Both the position numbers and the translations under genes were made by a program. Below the pieces are notes generated by a model. The model saw nothing but the letters and a program-made list of their open reading frames with translations, made no database searches and was not told where the DNA came from. This document shows positions 30,511 through 40,406 of a stretch of DNA of 64,000 bases, piece after piece (the stretch's first letter is position 1; every line of letters begins with the position of its first letter). The stretch covers positions 310,001 to 374,000 of the forward strand of contig NC_011688.1 in the NCBI RefSeq assembly GCF_000150955.2, in the 5' to 3' direction. Source of the stretch: Phaeodactylum tricornutum CCAP 1055/1. Taxonomy: Eukaryota > Bacillariophyta > Bacillariophyceae > Surirellales > Neidiaceae.

Positions 30511-31897
30511 CCTCAGTCGCTCACTTTCTTACACATCAACAAAATAGTTCGGGGTAGTCAATCAGGATGGCGGGCTGGCTGGTTGTTATGGCTTTCGCAA
30601 CATCGTCATTTTGGGGGGATGGGGAAGGAGGCTCGTGAACGGAGGCAATGCCCAAACTCCAGCTAACAGTTATCCAGGTTTAAGTGTTTGATTTAGCATT
30701 TAAAATTTCAATTAGAATGTAAACCAGCCCCAAACACAGACAGAGCCCCCCTGACCAACACATGGTTCCCGTATATGTATCACTTTTCAGTGCCAGTCAT
30801 CGATGACATAGCGTCAGACGGGTAGTTTCCTCTATCGGTTCATTCCAACTGGTCATAGGTGACCACATGAAAAGCATTTCCATTTGGACAGACGCCCGAG
30901 AAATTCGTTTGACTAGCCATGGCACCTAGCTATTCATCAAAGGCTAGCTAGCTACTGGAAAAAGTCGTATCTTCTCTGACAGAGGAAGAAATGCTTGATG
31001 ATCGTGGCAGTTGTGGCTTGACTACCAAAGCTGGTTCCGTTCCTTATAATGCGCAAGCCATTGCAACGAAGACTTCGTACTTTTGTGCGATTCTCCAAAT
31101 AGAAACTTGCCCCGTGAATTTCGTTCGGAACTCCGGCACTCGTGATGTTTGTCCATCGGTACGCTTTTGGATTTGGTTCGTGGATGGTGGTGATGTGACA
31201 TCGATACTCCCAGAGATCGCTTAACGTAAATTCGTCGACATTTTCTACCTATGTGCACAAATGCCGTGATTTTGCCGAGTACCGTTCTCCAAACCGCCGT
31301 TGTGTATTTTTCGCACGCCAGTCAAGTCGTGTTCCAAACCAGAGCGAAAAAGTCGGAGTTTCCGCATGCGTTCCCGTTCTTCTCGGAAGCAGGGAATCCG
31401 CGAGAGCGCCGGCCCGCCTACGTGTGTTGCCCGTGACCGAGCGTTTTCACCGGACCGTACCGCCCGTTGGCACCCGACGATGGAAGGCCCAGAACTCGCG
31501 AGCCCTTACTCTAGTACGAGTCGTGGGGTCGTGGCGCGTTCCCTCGAATTGCCCGTTTGCCCCCTTCCTCCTCCTTTTTTCATTCCCTCCCAAGCATCCG
31601 CAGTATCGGTCACATAATCCGCACACCAGTCACCAGTACGATTGCGAGTACTTCGGCAGGGCTTGTAACACCGAGTATCCTACCGACCCCGCATCCGCGA
31701 GCGATCTCTCGGCTAGCAATAGAAGCACGGTCGGAACTCGAAAACAAAAGGCGATTGTTTTTTGAGTTTTTGAAAAAAACACACCTACCCACGAAGGAGG
31801 AACTCGGATTGTCGGTTTGCTACATACTACATTTGAGTGTGTCTGTGTGTGGGAGAGAGAGTTACAGTAAGCGCTTGTTCGTTTGCGAGTATCTCTA
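30511..31897. promoter_or_regulatory. Divergent 1.39-kb region, kinase / GT2 copy 1
   Basis: The region includes a CTAGCTAG-type repeat near 30943-30956 and a pyrimidine-rich stretch at about 31555-31610, followed by a GTGTGT and GAGAGA stretch close to the GT2 start. Plus-strand frames of 105-170 residues at 31253-31765 look like chance frames in a leader or promoter, with no domain. It probably holds a long 5' leader for the GT2 gene. Confidence 0.35.
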
Positions 31898-34879
31898 ATG
31901 CCCCCAGCCAAAATGCGGGACCAGTCAAACAATCACGACGGGTACGAAGTCGACTTTGCCAACGGCGCTGCTAGAAAGGTGCGGAAGAGCGTGTCCAACA
32001 CGGATTCGGACGATCCGCCTTCCGGACCCGTCGACTTGGACGATCTCTTTTCGGACAAGATTCGTCGTGTTGATCTGGACGAAACAAGTCTCTTTTCCGA
32101 TGAAGGAGGCTCTTCCGAGTTTGACGAAGAAGACGATCCATTGTTGGAAGGTCGTGGACGGTTCTTCAGCAATCCCAACAAGCGACTTTTGGACAATGAT
32201 GCCTCCCTCATTCCAGGATCGCCCTTTTCCAAGCCCATGAACAAGGTATCCAATCGTCCGTCGGAACCACTGGCGATTGCCAAGTACGCAAGTGTCATGG
32301 CTTTTCTGCTCACCATCGGATGGGTGGCTTTGCTTTTCTTTGTCGCCATTTGGAACTACAATTCCATTGGTCGGATCATTGTCGAGTGCTTTCTGGCGGC
32401 ATTGGCATTTTTCGGGCTCTTTTGGAACTCATACTTCATTATTGCCAGTATCTGTAAGTGTTTCATTCCAGCACGTGCCTTCAAGACCAACACCAAGTAC
32501 TGCTCCATCATACCCGAAACCAAACCTCCGGAAACGGCATGGATGGAAGTCACTATTCAAATTCCTGTCTACAAGGAATCGCTACAGGAAGTTATGATTC
32601 CCACGCTAAAATCCTGCATGGCTGCTCGGCATTACTACAACCAAAAAACGGGTGCACGCTGCAATATTGTCATTTGCGACGACGGCATGATGGCCTACCT
32701 CCGGGACAACTTCGCCGCCGCGGAAATGCTTTGGGAGAACATTGTCGATTCCAAAGGACGCGTTGTTCGGCTCAGCAAACTACTCAAACGCGTACCGTCC
32801 GCCTCCCGACGTCATCTCAAGGGACTCCGCAGCAAGCATGTCTACGAAGTCTTCCATCGAATGCTCTACTACTATCATTACAAGATTGGCTTTGTCGCGC
32901 GATCCACCGTGGATCGTCGCGGTAAGTTCAAAAAGGCGTCCAATCTTAATTCGCACCTGCGCTTGGCCCTCGGGGCCTCGCAACTACAAGAGTCGCAAGG
33001 AGATATCTCTTACGAAGAAGCCTTGTTACACGAGTCGCACAATGAGGACGGATCGCGCTACATTATGTTCGGCAACGACATTAAGATCGGTCATTTAATT
33101 GTGGTAAACGATGCCGACGCCAGGATGGCCGAGTCGGTCATCGTGAAGACGGTACCCGAGTTTCTCAATGATCACACGCTCGGTTTCACCCAGCACGCTA
33201 CCAAGACCATGAACGAGCAGCGTGGCGAGTCGTACTACACCAACATGTTGACGGTTTACACGGACGCGCTGTACCAGGGTCACTTTTTGTTGTCGTCCAT
33301 TATGGGTTGTCATCCTCCCCTCGTCGGTCACTCGATCTTTTTGCGAACGGAAGCAGTCAAGCAATGTGGACGAATGCGGACCCTCCGCAAGGCCCAACGC
33401 TGGCTGCGGAACATTGGGTTGCAGTTCTTACCCGTCGATCAAGTCGGATTTAGCAATTTGCACGCCGAAAATCGTATCGAATACTGGTCCGAATCCCATG
33501 TGTCGGAAGATTTTGAACTCATGTTGCATCTTTACAATCTGGGTTTCAACGGACGGTACTGCGCCTATCCGGATTGCGAATTTCAGGAGGGTATCACACG
33601 GACGTTCGATGAAGAAGCCGGTCGGCATCGCAAGTTTGCCCTGGGTGCACACGAACTCGTTTTCAATCCGTTTAACGAGATGCTGGGCCACGGTGTCTTT
33701 ACGCCGCTCTTCAATACATTTCTACGGTGTGATATCCCGAGCTACTACAAGGTCTTTTTGACAGCCTATCTGTGCTCCTATACTTCCGGTGGAGCCTACA
33801 TTATTGTCTTTACGATTGCTGCCATTGCGCGAATTCTCGACAGTGAAGGCGACATTGAGTCCATTTACAGCTTTTCGCCGGCGGGAATTATTGTCTTGAA
33901 CATTATCGCCTTTTATGTTTTGGGCTATGCAACGTTTATCATTTCCTTGCTGCGCATGCACTTTATCAACAACAAGTTGCTCTTTCCGGAGTACCGCAAA
34001 AAGTGCGGTGGAGCGCTGTACATTGTCTGTGTCAATTTGCGTTACTGCTTGACCTTTCAATTCCTCTTTTATACTGTCGCATCGATCACTTTTTTCTTTT
34101 TGGGATCCATGGATCACATGCTCTCGCGGCCCAACATTTGCGGCGCCACGAACAAGGACTCGATCACGATAACTCGCTGTGTGGCTTTTTGGGAAATGGC
34201 CAAGTTCAATAGTGGCTCGTGGATGGTTGCCGCCTGTATGGCCGTTCTCGCCTACTTGACTATTCTGCAGGACGAAGGCTTTGCTTACAACAAACTGCCC
34301 GACGATATTTTGAAACACGCCCTGTTCGCTGGCCCCGCCTTTTTCTTGGCGGTGATGGCGTTTATTGTTCCAATTCTGTTGAATCCGTTTATTCTTGGCT
34401 GGCCCTTTCACCGCCGGCCCAAGACGCCGAAACAGCCAGTTCCGAAGAAAAAGAAGAAAGTCGTCCGCAAGGATGCTTTGGGTCGCGTTGTGGACATTCG
34501 GACTTTTATGGATACGGCGGAAGAACTGGATCAAGAAATGGAGCGCGTCCAGGGCAAACCGGATGTTGAGTTGGGCAGTTTGGCCACCAAGGATGTGTTT
34601 TCTCATGGTAGTCCCGGCGTCACTAGTTTGAAAAAACTGGAATTGGGGTCAGGGGAGGGTGCTCGTGTGGGTCGGGAGCGACCTCGCGGACCAATGAAGA
34701 GCATTGCCGAAGCGGAACCGCATGGGACCAGCAACCGACTAGGAGGAAATAACCGTCGGCCTTCTACAACACATTCCGAGCCTTCGGGCAGTCGGCAGAA
34801 CCGGGCGATCACGGGTCGTTCCGGCCGGCCAAACTCTCGTGTTGCCTATTCCACGGACGTTTACGCGTCCGAGGTGTAA
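31898..34879 (+). CDS. Family 2 membrane glycosyltransferase (processive type)
   Basis: From the ATG at 31898 the product is 993 residues. After a 120-residue acidic cytosolic N-terminus come two membrane helices (about 131-185), a 400-residue GT-A domain and at least five C-terminal helices. Catalytic landmarks are CDDGMM (about 260), VNDADARM (about 403), SEDFELM with the likely catalytic base (about 535) and HRKFALGAHE (about 577), which sits where cellulose/chitin-synthase-like enzymes have QxxRW. Such enzymes polymerise and export polysaccharide from nucleotide sugars at the plasma membrane or Golgi. The sugar cannot be told from sequence. A C-terminal KKKKK stretch and a Ser/Arg-rich tail are cytosolic. 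A divergent inverted paralogue is at 47183-50008. Confidence 0.85.
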   Translation: MPPAKMRDQSNNHDGYEVDFANGAARKVRKSVSNTDSDDPPSGPVDLDDLFSDKIRRVDLDETSLFSDEGGSSEFDEEDDPLLEGRGRFFSNPNKRLLDNDASLIPGSPFSKPMNKVSNRPSEPLAIAKYASVMAFLLTIGWVALLFFVAIWNYNSIGRIIVECFLAALAFFGLFWNSYFIIASICKCFIPARAFKTNTKYCSIIPETKPPETAWMEVTIQIPVYKESLQEVMIPTLKSCMAARHYYNQKTGARCNIVICDDGMMAYLRDNFAAAEMLWENIVDSKGRVVRLSKLLKRVPSASRRHLKGLRSKHVYEVFHRMLYYYHYKIGFVARSTVDRRGKFKKASNLNSHLRLALGASQLQESQGDISYEEALLHESHNEDGSRYIMFGNDIKIGHLIVVNDADARMAESVIVKTVPEFLNDHTLGFTQHATKTMNEQRGESYYTNMLTVYTDALYQGHFLLSSIMGCHPPLVGHSIFLRTEAVKQCGRMRTLRKAQRWLRNIGLQFLPVDQVGFSNLHAENRIEYWSESHVSEDFELMLHLYNLGFNGRYCAYPDCEFQEGITRTFDEEAGRHRKFALGAHELVFNPFNEMLGHGVFTPLFNTFLRCDIPSYYKVFLTAYLCSYTSGGAYIIVFTIAAIARILDSEGDIESIYSFSPAGIIVLNIIAFYVLGYATFIISLLRMHFINNKLLFPEYRKKCGGALYIVCVNLRYCLTFQFLFYTVASITFFFLGSMDHMLSRPNICGATNKDSITITRCVAFWEMAKFNSGSWMVAACMAVLAYLTILQDEGFAYNKLPDDILKHALFAGPAFFLAVMAFIVPILLNPFILGWPFHRRPKTPKQPVPKKKKKVVRKDALGRVVDIRTFMDTAEELDQEMERVQGKPDVELGSLATKDVFSHGSPGVTSLKKLELGSGEGARVGRERPRGPMKSIAEAEPHGTSNRLGGNNRRPSTTHSEPSGSRQNRAITGRSGRPNSRVAYSTDVYASEV

Positions 34880-35592
34880 GGCAGACGCGTGCGCTTATAC
34901 ATAGAGGGTGGGGCGATCGAGTATGGAGCGATCGATGTATTCTACCGACCCTCGCGCAGCATGCGTCAACTTTTTTGAACGCATACAATTTAGACTGTAA
35001 CTTGATGTTCTATGTTTAGATCGTAACACTTGTCTTTGTCATATTTTGTTTGACCGGTAGTATGTCGAGGATAGGTAGCGTTGCCGAATAGAAGAGTCGG
35101 TTGGTCTGTCACATGGCGCCGTGCTGACGTGGCCGACGTCAGTATAGAGTACTGTTCCTCCAATGATTTTACGGCTTTGGGTTGGACGATGACAATGAAA
35201 TCTTCCCAAATACGCAAGCGAAGGTGAGAAGGGGTCCGTCCGTCGAACTCCAATTCACTGACTGACAGTGAGGAACTTAACTGTAAATACACGGGCGCCA
35301 GTGAAATTTGCACGAATGCTTTTTGGTTCGGCGTCGGGGCTGCAAGTGCACGTGAAAGCAGTACATACGGCCAAACTGCGCAACGAAACGGACGGGCGTG
35401 GAAGTGACGTGACGCCACCAATGGAGAGAGATCCGTGAAATGAAGAAAATCCAAAACCGAAACCTCCCGCACCTTCATAATTTGTCACCCAAACAAGGTT
35501 TTCGTCCACGTCGGAATCATCGGTTCCGTACGCAGAACTAGCCACACTCGGCAAGTAAGACAACGACAACGAAAACCGTCACCGTATCCAGT
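34880..35592. other. Intergenic, 713 nt
   Basis: The interval lies between GT2 copy 1 and the carrier-like gene. A 162-residue minus-strand frame at 34990-35478 starts with ATG but shows no recognisable domain and was not called. TGACGTGACG half-sites lie near 35404-35414, about 180 nt before the carrier-like start. Confidence 0.35.
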
Positions 35593-36528
35593 ATGAGCTC
35601 CATTCGCGACGACAGCAACACCAAGGGCATGACGGAGACCATCCGGAATAGTGAGAATCCGTCGTTGGCTCGGCAGCCGACAAACACGCGCAGCGTCCTC
35701 TCCACCCGTTCCACGGAAGTTCTCAAGGACGGAACCGGAATTAGCGACAGTCTTTCCAACGCAGCGGACGCGTTACCACCTCCCACGACTCGTTCCCGGA
35801 CGTTGTGGGAAAAGCAGCCCTACATGCTGGCGTACGGCGCCGCCATTTCCATCTTTTCCCCCACCGCCACGGCGTATCAACTCTGCAAACTCTACAAAAT
35901 TCGACCCGCAACGTCGCAGCTAGTCCGCTTGAGCATTTCCATTTTCCCGCACCAAACCATCCTCAAAACGTTGCAGATGAACGTTTCCACGCCCGTCAAG
36001 GAGCACCTCAATCCGTGGGCGGCGTTTGCCGTCGTCGGTGTGTTGCAGGGCGGGGTCTATGGACAGGCCAACGTCAGCTTTGCCAACGCTTTGAAAGTAG
36101 GCAAGGTAGCTTCCATGGCGGGAGTCTTTCGGGGAGTCGGCTTTGCCGGCGTCCGCGACACCATTTCACAAGGTGTGCCCTTTATGTGTTCGCGCTGGAT
36201 CCGCGAACATACCTTGGATCAATGGTTCCCCACCAGCGCGGATGCCGAAGAGGACGCGACCATGCGGGGAGTCAAGCAGTGGACGTCCGTTATTTCGACC
36301 TCCATTGTGGCCACCTACATGAGTCAAGGATTGCACAACTGCCAAACCACCATGCAGGCGGATCAGAGCTTGTCCTACGTTCAAGCCGTCCGGAAAGTGT
36401 TTACTCAACACGGCACTATGGGATTAGTCCGTGGTGGGGAAGCTCGTGTCGGACTCCTGTTGATTGTCAATATTTTGAACGAACTCTTACTCAAACCCGC
36501 GTGGGCACCCGTGCCCATTGAGTCCTAA
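35593..36528 (+). CDS. Divergent mitochondrial-carrier-like membrane protein
   Basis: The product is 311 residues from the ATG at 35593. The first 75 residues are polar and Ser/Thr-rich. The rest has weakly hydrophobic helices and carrier-like blocks: GVFRGVGFAGVRDTISQGVPF and, near the end, SYVQAVRKVFTQHGTMGLVRGGEARVG, which resemble the repeated helix-loop-Gly-x-x-x-Gly pattern of SLC25 proteins. The classic P-x-D/E-x-x-K/R motifs are not clear, so it is either a strongly diverged SLC25 member or an unrelated membrane protein. An overlapping frame at 35805-36521 is a shadow. The substrate is unknown. Confidence 0.55.
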   Translation: MSSIRDDSNTKGMTETIRNSENPSLARQPTNTRSVLSTRSTEVLKDGTGISDSLSNAADALPPPTTRSRTLWEKQPYMLAYGAAISIFSPTATAYQLCKLYKIRPATSQLVRLSISIFPHQTILKTLQMNVSTPVKEHLNPWAAFAVVGVLQGGVYGQANVSFANALKVGKVASMAGVFRGVGFAGVRDTISQGVPFMCSRWIREHTLDQWFPTSADAEEDATMRGVKQWTSVISTSIVATYMSQGLHNCQTTMQADQSLSYVQAVRKVFTQHGTMGLVRGGEARVGLLLIVNILNELLLKPAWAPVPIES

Positions 36529-36766
36529 GCAGGCTTACAGAAAGCCGCATTTTTTGTGGAAACATACTTTGTAGATCAATCTGTAATTGCATATTCGTAC
36601 GCTTGTGCACTCTCGTATCTTTTCTACCAACGGATGTTGTCTACTAGGTACGGAACACTATGGTCAAATCTTTACCCTTTTCCTTTAGACGCACGCATCG
36701 ACTCTCCATACCAATACAACAATCATCATTGTTCTTGATGTGTATTAACTGTAATCTACCCTGATT

Positions 36767-38002
36767 CTAGCCATCCTGCTGCGTCAGCTCCGGAAAGCGA
36801 TCGTTCAGATAGGATTGGATCAAGCTCGCCGTTTCTTCCACCGCCCTACCAGTCACATCAATTACTGTATACCCTTGCTTCCGTGCCAGATCCCGAGCGT
36901 GCGCCAAATCCGCTTGTAAATAGTCGGGATCGGCGTACGAAGAAGACGACGCACCAACCGTTGAGGCGTGCTTTAGTTCCCGATTCAACCGATACCGGCG
37001 TATCCGCATTAAATCCTGCTCATCCAGCGTCAACAGAAACACTCGCTGGGGGTCGATATCATCGGAGAACAATTGCACCGGTGGTGGCAGATCAACCACA
37101 AGTGGAATATTGGCTACTTTGAGTCCCATGGTTTGGGCCAGGACGACGGATAAGGGTGTTTTGCCTGTGCGGGAGACACCCAACAGTATTACGTCCGCCT
37201 CCTTGAGTAGTCTTGGTTTCATGCCATCGTCGCATTTCAAAGTAAACTCGACGGCATCAATGCGGCGATAATAATCGTCCGAAAGCTTCCGCCGTTTGAT
37301 GATCTTTCCTGCTTTGGTGTACGGGGAGGATGGCATCTGGGTAACTTTACCCAAGGGAGCACGCCCAAAAAAACTCGTCATCGAGGAAAACATGGGCCCC
37401 AGCAAGTCTACGTACTCGACCTGCGATAGCTCGCACATCCGGATCGTTGCGTCCCGAAGCTCAGGATCGGCCAAGGTGAACACAACAATCACGTCCTTAT
37501 CATGGGCGGCTTTTAAAACAGACGCGATCTGGGAGTCTGTTTTCAAAAAAGGATAGACCCGGGTGCCGACGTTGATGCAGTCTTCGTCATCGTCCCGTTC
37601 ATCTACGCTCTGCAAAGAGCTTTCGGTTTCGTCTTCCTCACGTAGATTGATGAAACGTTGGTCGCAACCGTTGAACTGCTCGAGGCTTTTTCCGACGGCC
37701 GATTTGGCCGTGACGCCGGTTTGGTCGGACAATATGATGATCGTCTTTGGTTTGGGCCGGGGTGTTTTTGCCCCCAGCGGACCCCGAATAAGTCGAATCA
37801 ATTCTTCATCGTCCGCACTTGTAGAATTTGCGGGCGCGCCGAATAAGACAGTTTTCGTTGCTCTCGTCGCCAACGACGCCAACGTAAGCCGAGCATTCTG
37901 CTTTACAGTACGGGAGACGGGTACAAAGGCCGAGCCAAAACTGGACCAAACCAGCAGGAGCCCGAGGCCGAGAAGTTCCATCCTCCTGCTGCTCCGAAAC
38001 AT
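36767..38002 (-). CDS. PDRP: Plastid pyruvate, phosphate dikinase regulatory protein
   Basis: The 411-residue product belongs to the DUF299/RP1 family of bifunctional ADP-dependent kinases/phosphorylases that inactivate and reactivate PPDK (or PEP synthase) by threonine phosphorylation. The leader MELLGLGLLLVWSSFGSAFVP is a signal peptide with the AFVP motif that directs proteins into diatom complex plastids; the ATG at 37981 would start just before it. Family marks include ILSDQTGVTAKSA near the N-terminal part, LGVSRTGKTPLS (P-loop, with Gly where bacterial members usually have Ser) and DLLGPMFSSMTSFFG. The Glu/Asp-rich loop at about 122-140 is an insertion. It implies light- or carbon-dependent control of a plastid PPDK. 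Confidence 0.88.
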   Translation of the reverse strand: MFRSSRRMELLGLGLLLVWSSFGSAFVPVSRTVKQNARLTLASLATRATKTVLFGAPANSTSADDEELIRLIRGPLGAKTPRPKPKTIIILSDQTGVTAKSAVGKSLEQFNGCDQRFINLREEDETESSLQSVDERDDDEDCINVGTRVYPFLKTDSQIASVLKAAHDKDVIVVFTLADPELRDATIRMCELSQVEYVDLLGPMFSSMTSFFGRAPLGKVTQMPSSPYTKAGKIIKRRKLSDDYYRRIDAVEFTLKCDDGMKPRLLKEADVILLGVSRTGKTPLSVVLAQTMGLKVANIPLVVDLPPPVQLFSDDIDPQRVFLLTLDEQDLMRIRRYRLNRELKHASTVGASSSSYADPDYLQADLAHARDLARKQGYTVIDVTGRAVEETASLIQSYLNDRFPELTQQDG

Positions 38003-38349
38003 ATTCCTTCCAAAAATAGCCTCTCTGATCTACCTTTGGGTAACGCAACACCTTTAAAAAGTTTCTGGTTTGCACGCCCGTTTGAGCGAGCTGTGAGCCA
38101 CGACCGTCAAACGAGCTTCTCCGGTTTCATTGTGAATATGTGTCGACGCATCGTATACCAATCCTTTGGTGCGACATCTTCCAACAGTTCTGCGAGAGCA
38201 ATTTCAAACATTTGAAAATAAATAGGAAGAGTTTTTGACTGTGTAGGATACTCACTGTTTCATTAGTTTACAGTTAATCTTTCTAGAAATACGAACTATT
38301 GCATACGGGGATTGCCGTTGGTTTCACTGTCACAGTCAGTAACCGGACC
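38003..38349. other. Intergenic, 347 nt
   Basis: This lies between the PDRP start and the stop of the LRR-like gene on the same strand. It contains a TGACTGT near 38236 and an ACAGTCA near 38332. No gene is seen. Confidence 0.35.
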
Positions 38350-39792
38350 TCACCTTGCAATTGCTGAGGAATGCCAACTGCTCCAAAGACTTACAGTGGA
38401 GCGAAGTATTAAATGGATTTCGACCGGATTATTTTGAAGGCAAGGTCTGGTCAAGACGTGTACCAGGCGTGCCGCCTGACAATGTGCGGGATCGAATGAT
38501 GCCGTCTCTGGAGGATGCCACAACGTCGACCACAAAGGTCGGTACCGATTAAGGAGGAGAGTAGCACGTAGCGCTGGATGGTACAACTCCAAGTCGTGTT
38601 CTTGACTCGAAAGTTGTACGTTTACCAAGGTGTGGTTATCTTGCAAAGCTTGCAGCAGGATCTGTGTTCGTCGATTTCTGGCCTCTTCTGACAAATGAGG
38701 TACAGAAAAGGGAAACGCATACCTAACCGACAGTTTCCGGATCGCATGGTGATCTCGCAGAGCTTCACAAAGCATATTCCATTGACCGTTCGATATCCCT
38801 CGTCGGCAAAACAATCGCAGGTTTTGGATACTCTGACTTTGGGCAATGCACGCGACCATCTTCTCCCACTGTGTTGGCTCTAAGGGGATGCAAAAAAGAT
38901 CAAGGCTGTCGAGCTGGTCCGACTCGCCCAACGCGGCAAAAAAATTCAAGCTAGCGTTCGTACTCATTCCGAGTCCATTCCAAAAGCTCCATCGACGAAT
39001 AGCAGAATCGCTTTGGCGTAGTATTTGCACCAAGGTTTCTCCGTCGTCTTCAAATGTGCATCGCTCCAGCCTTAGTTCCATGTTCCTAGTGCTAAACGAT
39101 GTTGCCTGCGTGATGGCTCGACATTGCTCGGCGGAAAGTACAACATTGCAAAAAACTAAGCGTCGGAGAGGTGATGATATACTTTCACTGCCATCCCATA
39201 GCCATTTCTTCAACAGAGAGGCAGTTAGGGGCAGAGTCCTGTCTCCTGTATTCCCATGACAACAGGCTAGTGTGACTTCCTCGAATGACGGTGTCGAAGG
39301 ACAGTTCTGAGATCCTACCAGCTGGCTGAGAATATCTTGGAGTACTTGTGCCGCCCGCGTGACAGAATCGGAGTAAATCCCAACGTTTCGTGCGGTTGGA
39401 GCGTCATTTAATGTACATTTTCCTCCGTTACTGTAAGCGACATCAATGGAAAACTGGCAAGTTGTGGAGGACTCAATAGTATTTCTCGTCAAAAATCCTA
39501 TCCAGGACACTTCGGTGGTACGGGATGCCAAGAATACGTCACCATCCCTATTTTCATGATTCAACCAGACCACCCGTCCTTCAAGAACTCGCGAAACATC
39601 ACACCACGAGTATCCCGCGTCTACAATAGCATGCCAATCTGCTTCGATTTCGGTCAAGACTTGATCTTCACTGTTGTCATCGTGGTGGTATTGTTGGAAA
39701 CCGAACAGATCCTGAAGGCGCCTCGTTGGGCGGAAGACGTCGGAGGAGGATATACTCGCGAGAGAAAGAGGCGACGAAAGATTCGAGTTCAT
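38350..39792 (-). CDS. Diatom-type leucine-rich-repeat-like protein
   Basis: The first ATG in the frame is at 39792, giving 480 residues; further upstream the frame is open only with a TTG. The C-terminal 300 residues have RNI-like repeats of 25-30 residues, for example LRRLVFCNVVLSAEQCRAI, MELRLERCTFEDDGETLVQIL, LDSLDLFCIPLEPTQWEKMVACI and IQNLRLFCRRGISNGQWNML. This type is common in diatoms and is probably a protein-binding platform. No enzymatic motif, leader or membrane segment is visible. It is divergent with the STAND-like ATPase gene. The function is not known. Confidence 0.65.
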   Translation of the reverse strand: MNSNLSSPLSLASISSSDVFRPTRRLQDLFGFQQYHHDDNSEDQVLTEIEADWHAIVDAGYSWCDVSRVLEGRVVWLNHENRDGDVFLASRTTEVSWIGFLTRNTIESSTTCQFSIDVAYSNGGKCTLNDAPTARNVGIYSDSVTRAAQVLQDILSQLVGSQNCPSTPSFEEVTLACCHGNTGDRTLPLTASLLKKWLWDGSESISSPLRRLVFCNVVLSAEQCRAITQATSFSTRNMELRLERCTFEDDGETLVQILRQSDSAIRRWSFWNGLGMSTNASLNFFAALGESDQLDSLDLFCIPLEPTQWEKMVACIAQSQSIQNLRLFCRRGISNGQWNMLCEALRDHHAIRKLSVRYAFPFSVPHLSEEARNRRTQILLQALQDNHTLVNVQLSSQEHDLELYHPALRATLLLNRYRPLWSTLWHPPETASFDPAHCQAARLVHVLTRPCLQNNPVEIHLILRSTVSLWSSWHSSAIAR

Positions 39793-40406
39793 GTTCGTTC
39801 TATCTCGTGCTGTAACATTAAGACATATAAGCGATGACGGGAATACCTGCCTAATCGATGGGATGTGTACCTTATCTCGCGTTCTCTCGACAAATGGTGT
39901 CGATTTTCGCTTTTCGGCTGTGTTTTCAAAATATGTCGCACCTTGGACAATTGGGCTCGCCAAACGTCCAGAATTTGTTTAATGTTAGATAATTGTTCGA
40001 CACCTTGAAAATATTTTGAATGTACTACAAAAGTTATCTTTTCACTGCCGTACAGCATATCACTTAACTTGCTCATCGATTGGCCACGCGGACCCTTTTC
40101 TTTCAGGGTTCGACAATTGGTCGTCGCATCACCGTCACTTGCAAATTTGGGTTTGACTGGTGTTCATTCCCGCGCACAAACTTACAGTTACATGTAATTT
40201 GTGGTGAATTGCGCTCATCCATCTGTTGCACTAGTAGCACATCCTTCATAGGGAAGTTAAATGTAAGACATTCCTCGAAAAGCAGACTGCCAAAGAGTTC
40301 TTGAAGGTTTTGAGATTCAAAGCAGGATTTGTCCTTAAAGCCCAACGAAGTGTATTCTTCTTGTTCCATCAGGGAATTACGAAGGCTTGGGTGCGATCTT
40401 TCTTTC
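39793..40406. promoter_or_regulatory. Divergent intergenic region, LRR-like / ATPase
   Basis: The 614 nt separate two divergent genes. The ATPase frame is open upstream to 40314 (stop TGA at 40311), with an acceptor-like AAAGCAG before 40326, so an undetected upstream exon of the ATPase gene is possible here. No separate gene is seen. Confidence 0.3.

Noticed and set aside
31253-31765. 105-170 residue frames upstream of GT2 copy 1
   Set aside because: Arg/Ser/Pro-rich low-complexity translation of a pyrimidine-rich leader, several overlapping frames of equal quality.
33722-34606. 294-residue minus-strand frame inside GT2 copy 1
   Set aside because: It is antisense to conserved glycosyltransferase sequence; no similarity of its own.
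34990-35478. 162-residue minus-strand frame between GT2 and the carrier
   Set aside because: It starts with ATG and is fairly long, but has no recognised domain and lies in a promoter region; support from RNA would be needed.
35805-36521. 238-residue frame overlapping the carrier-like gene
   Set aside because: It is a shadow frame with unlike composition; the 35593 frame has the carrier-like blocks.
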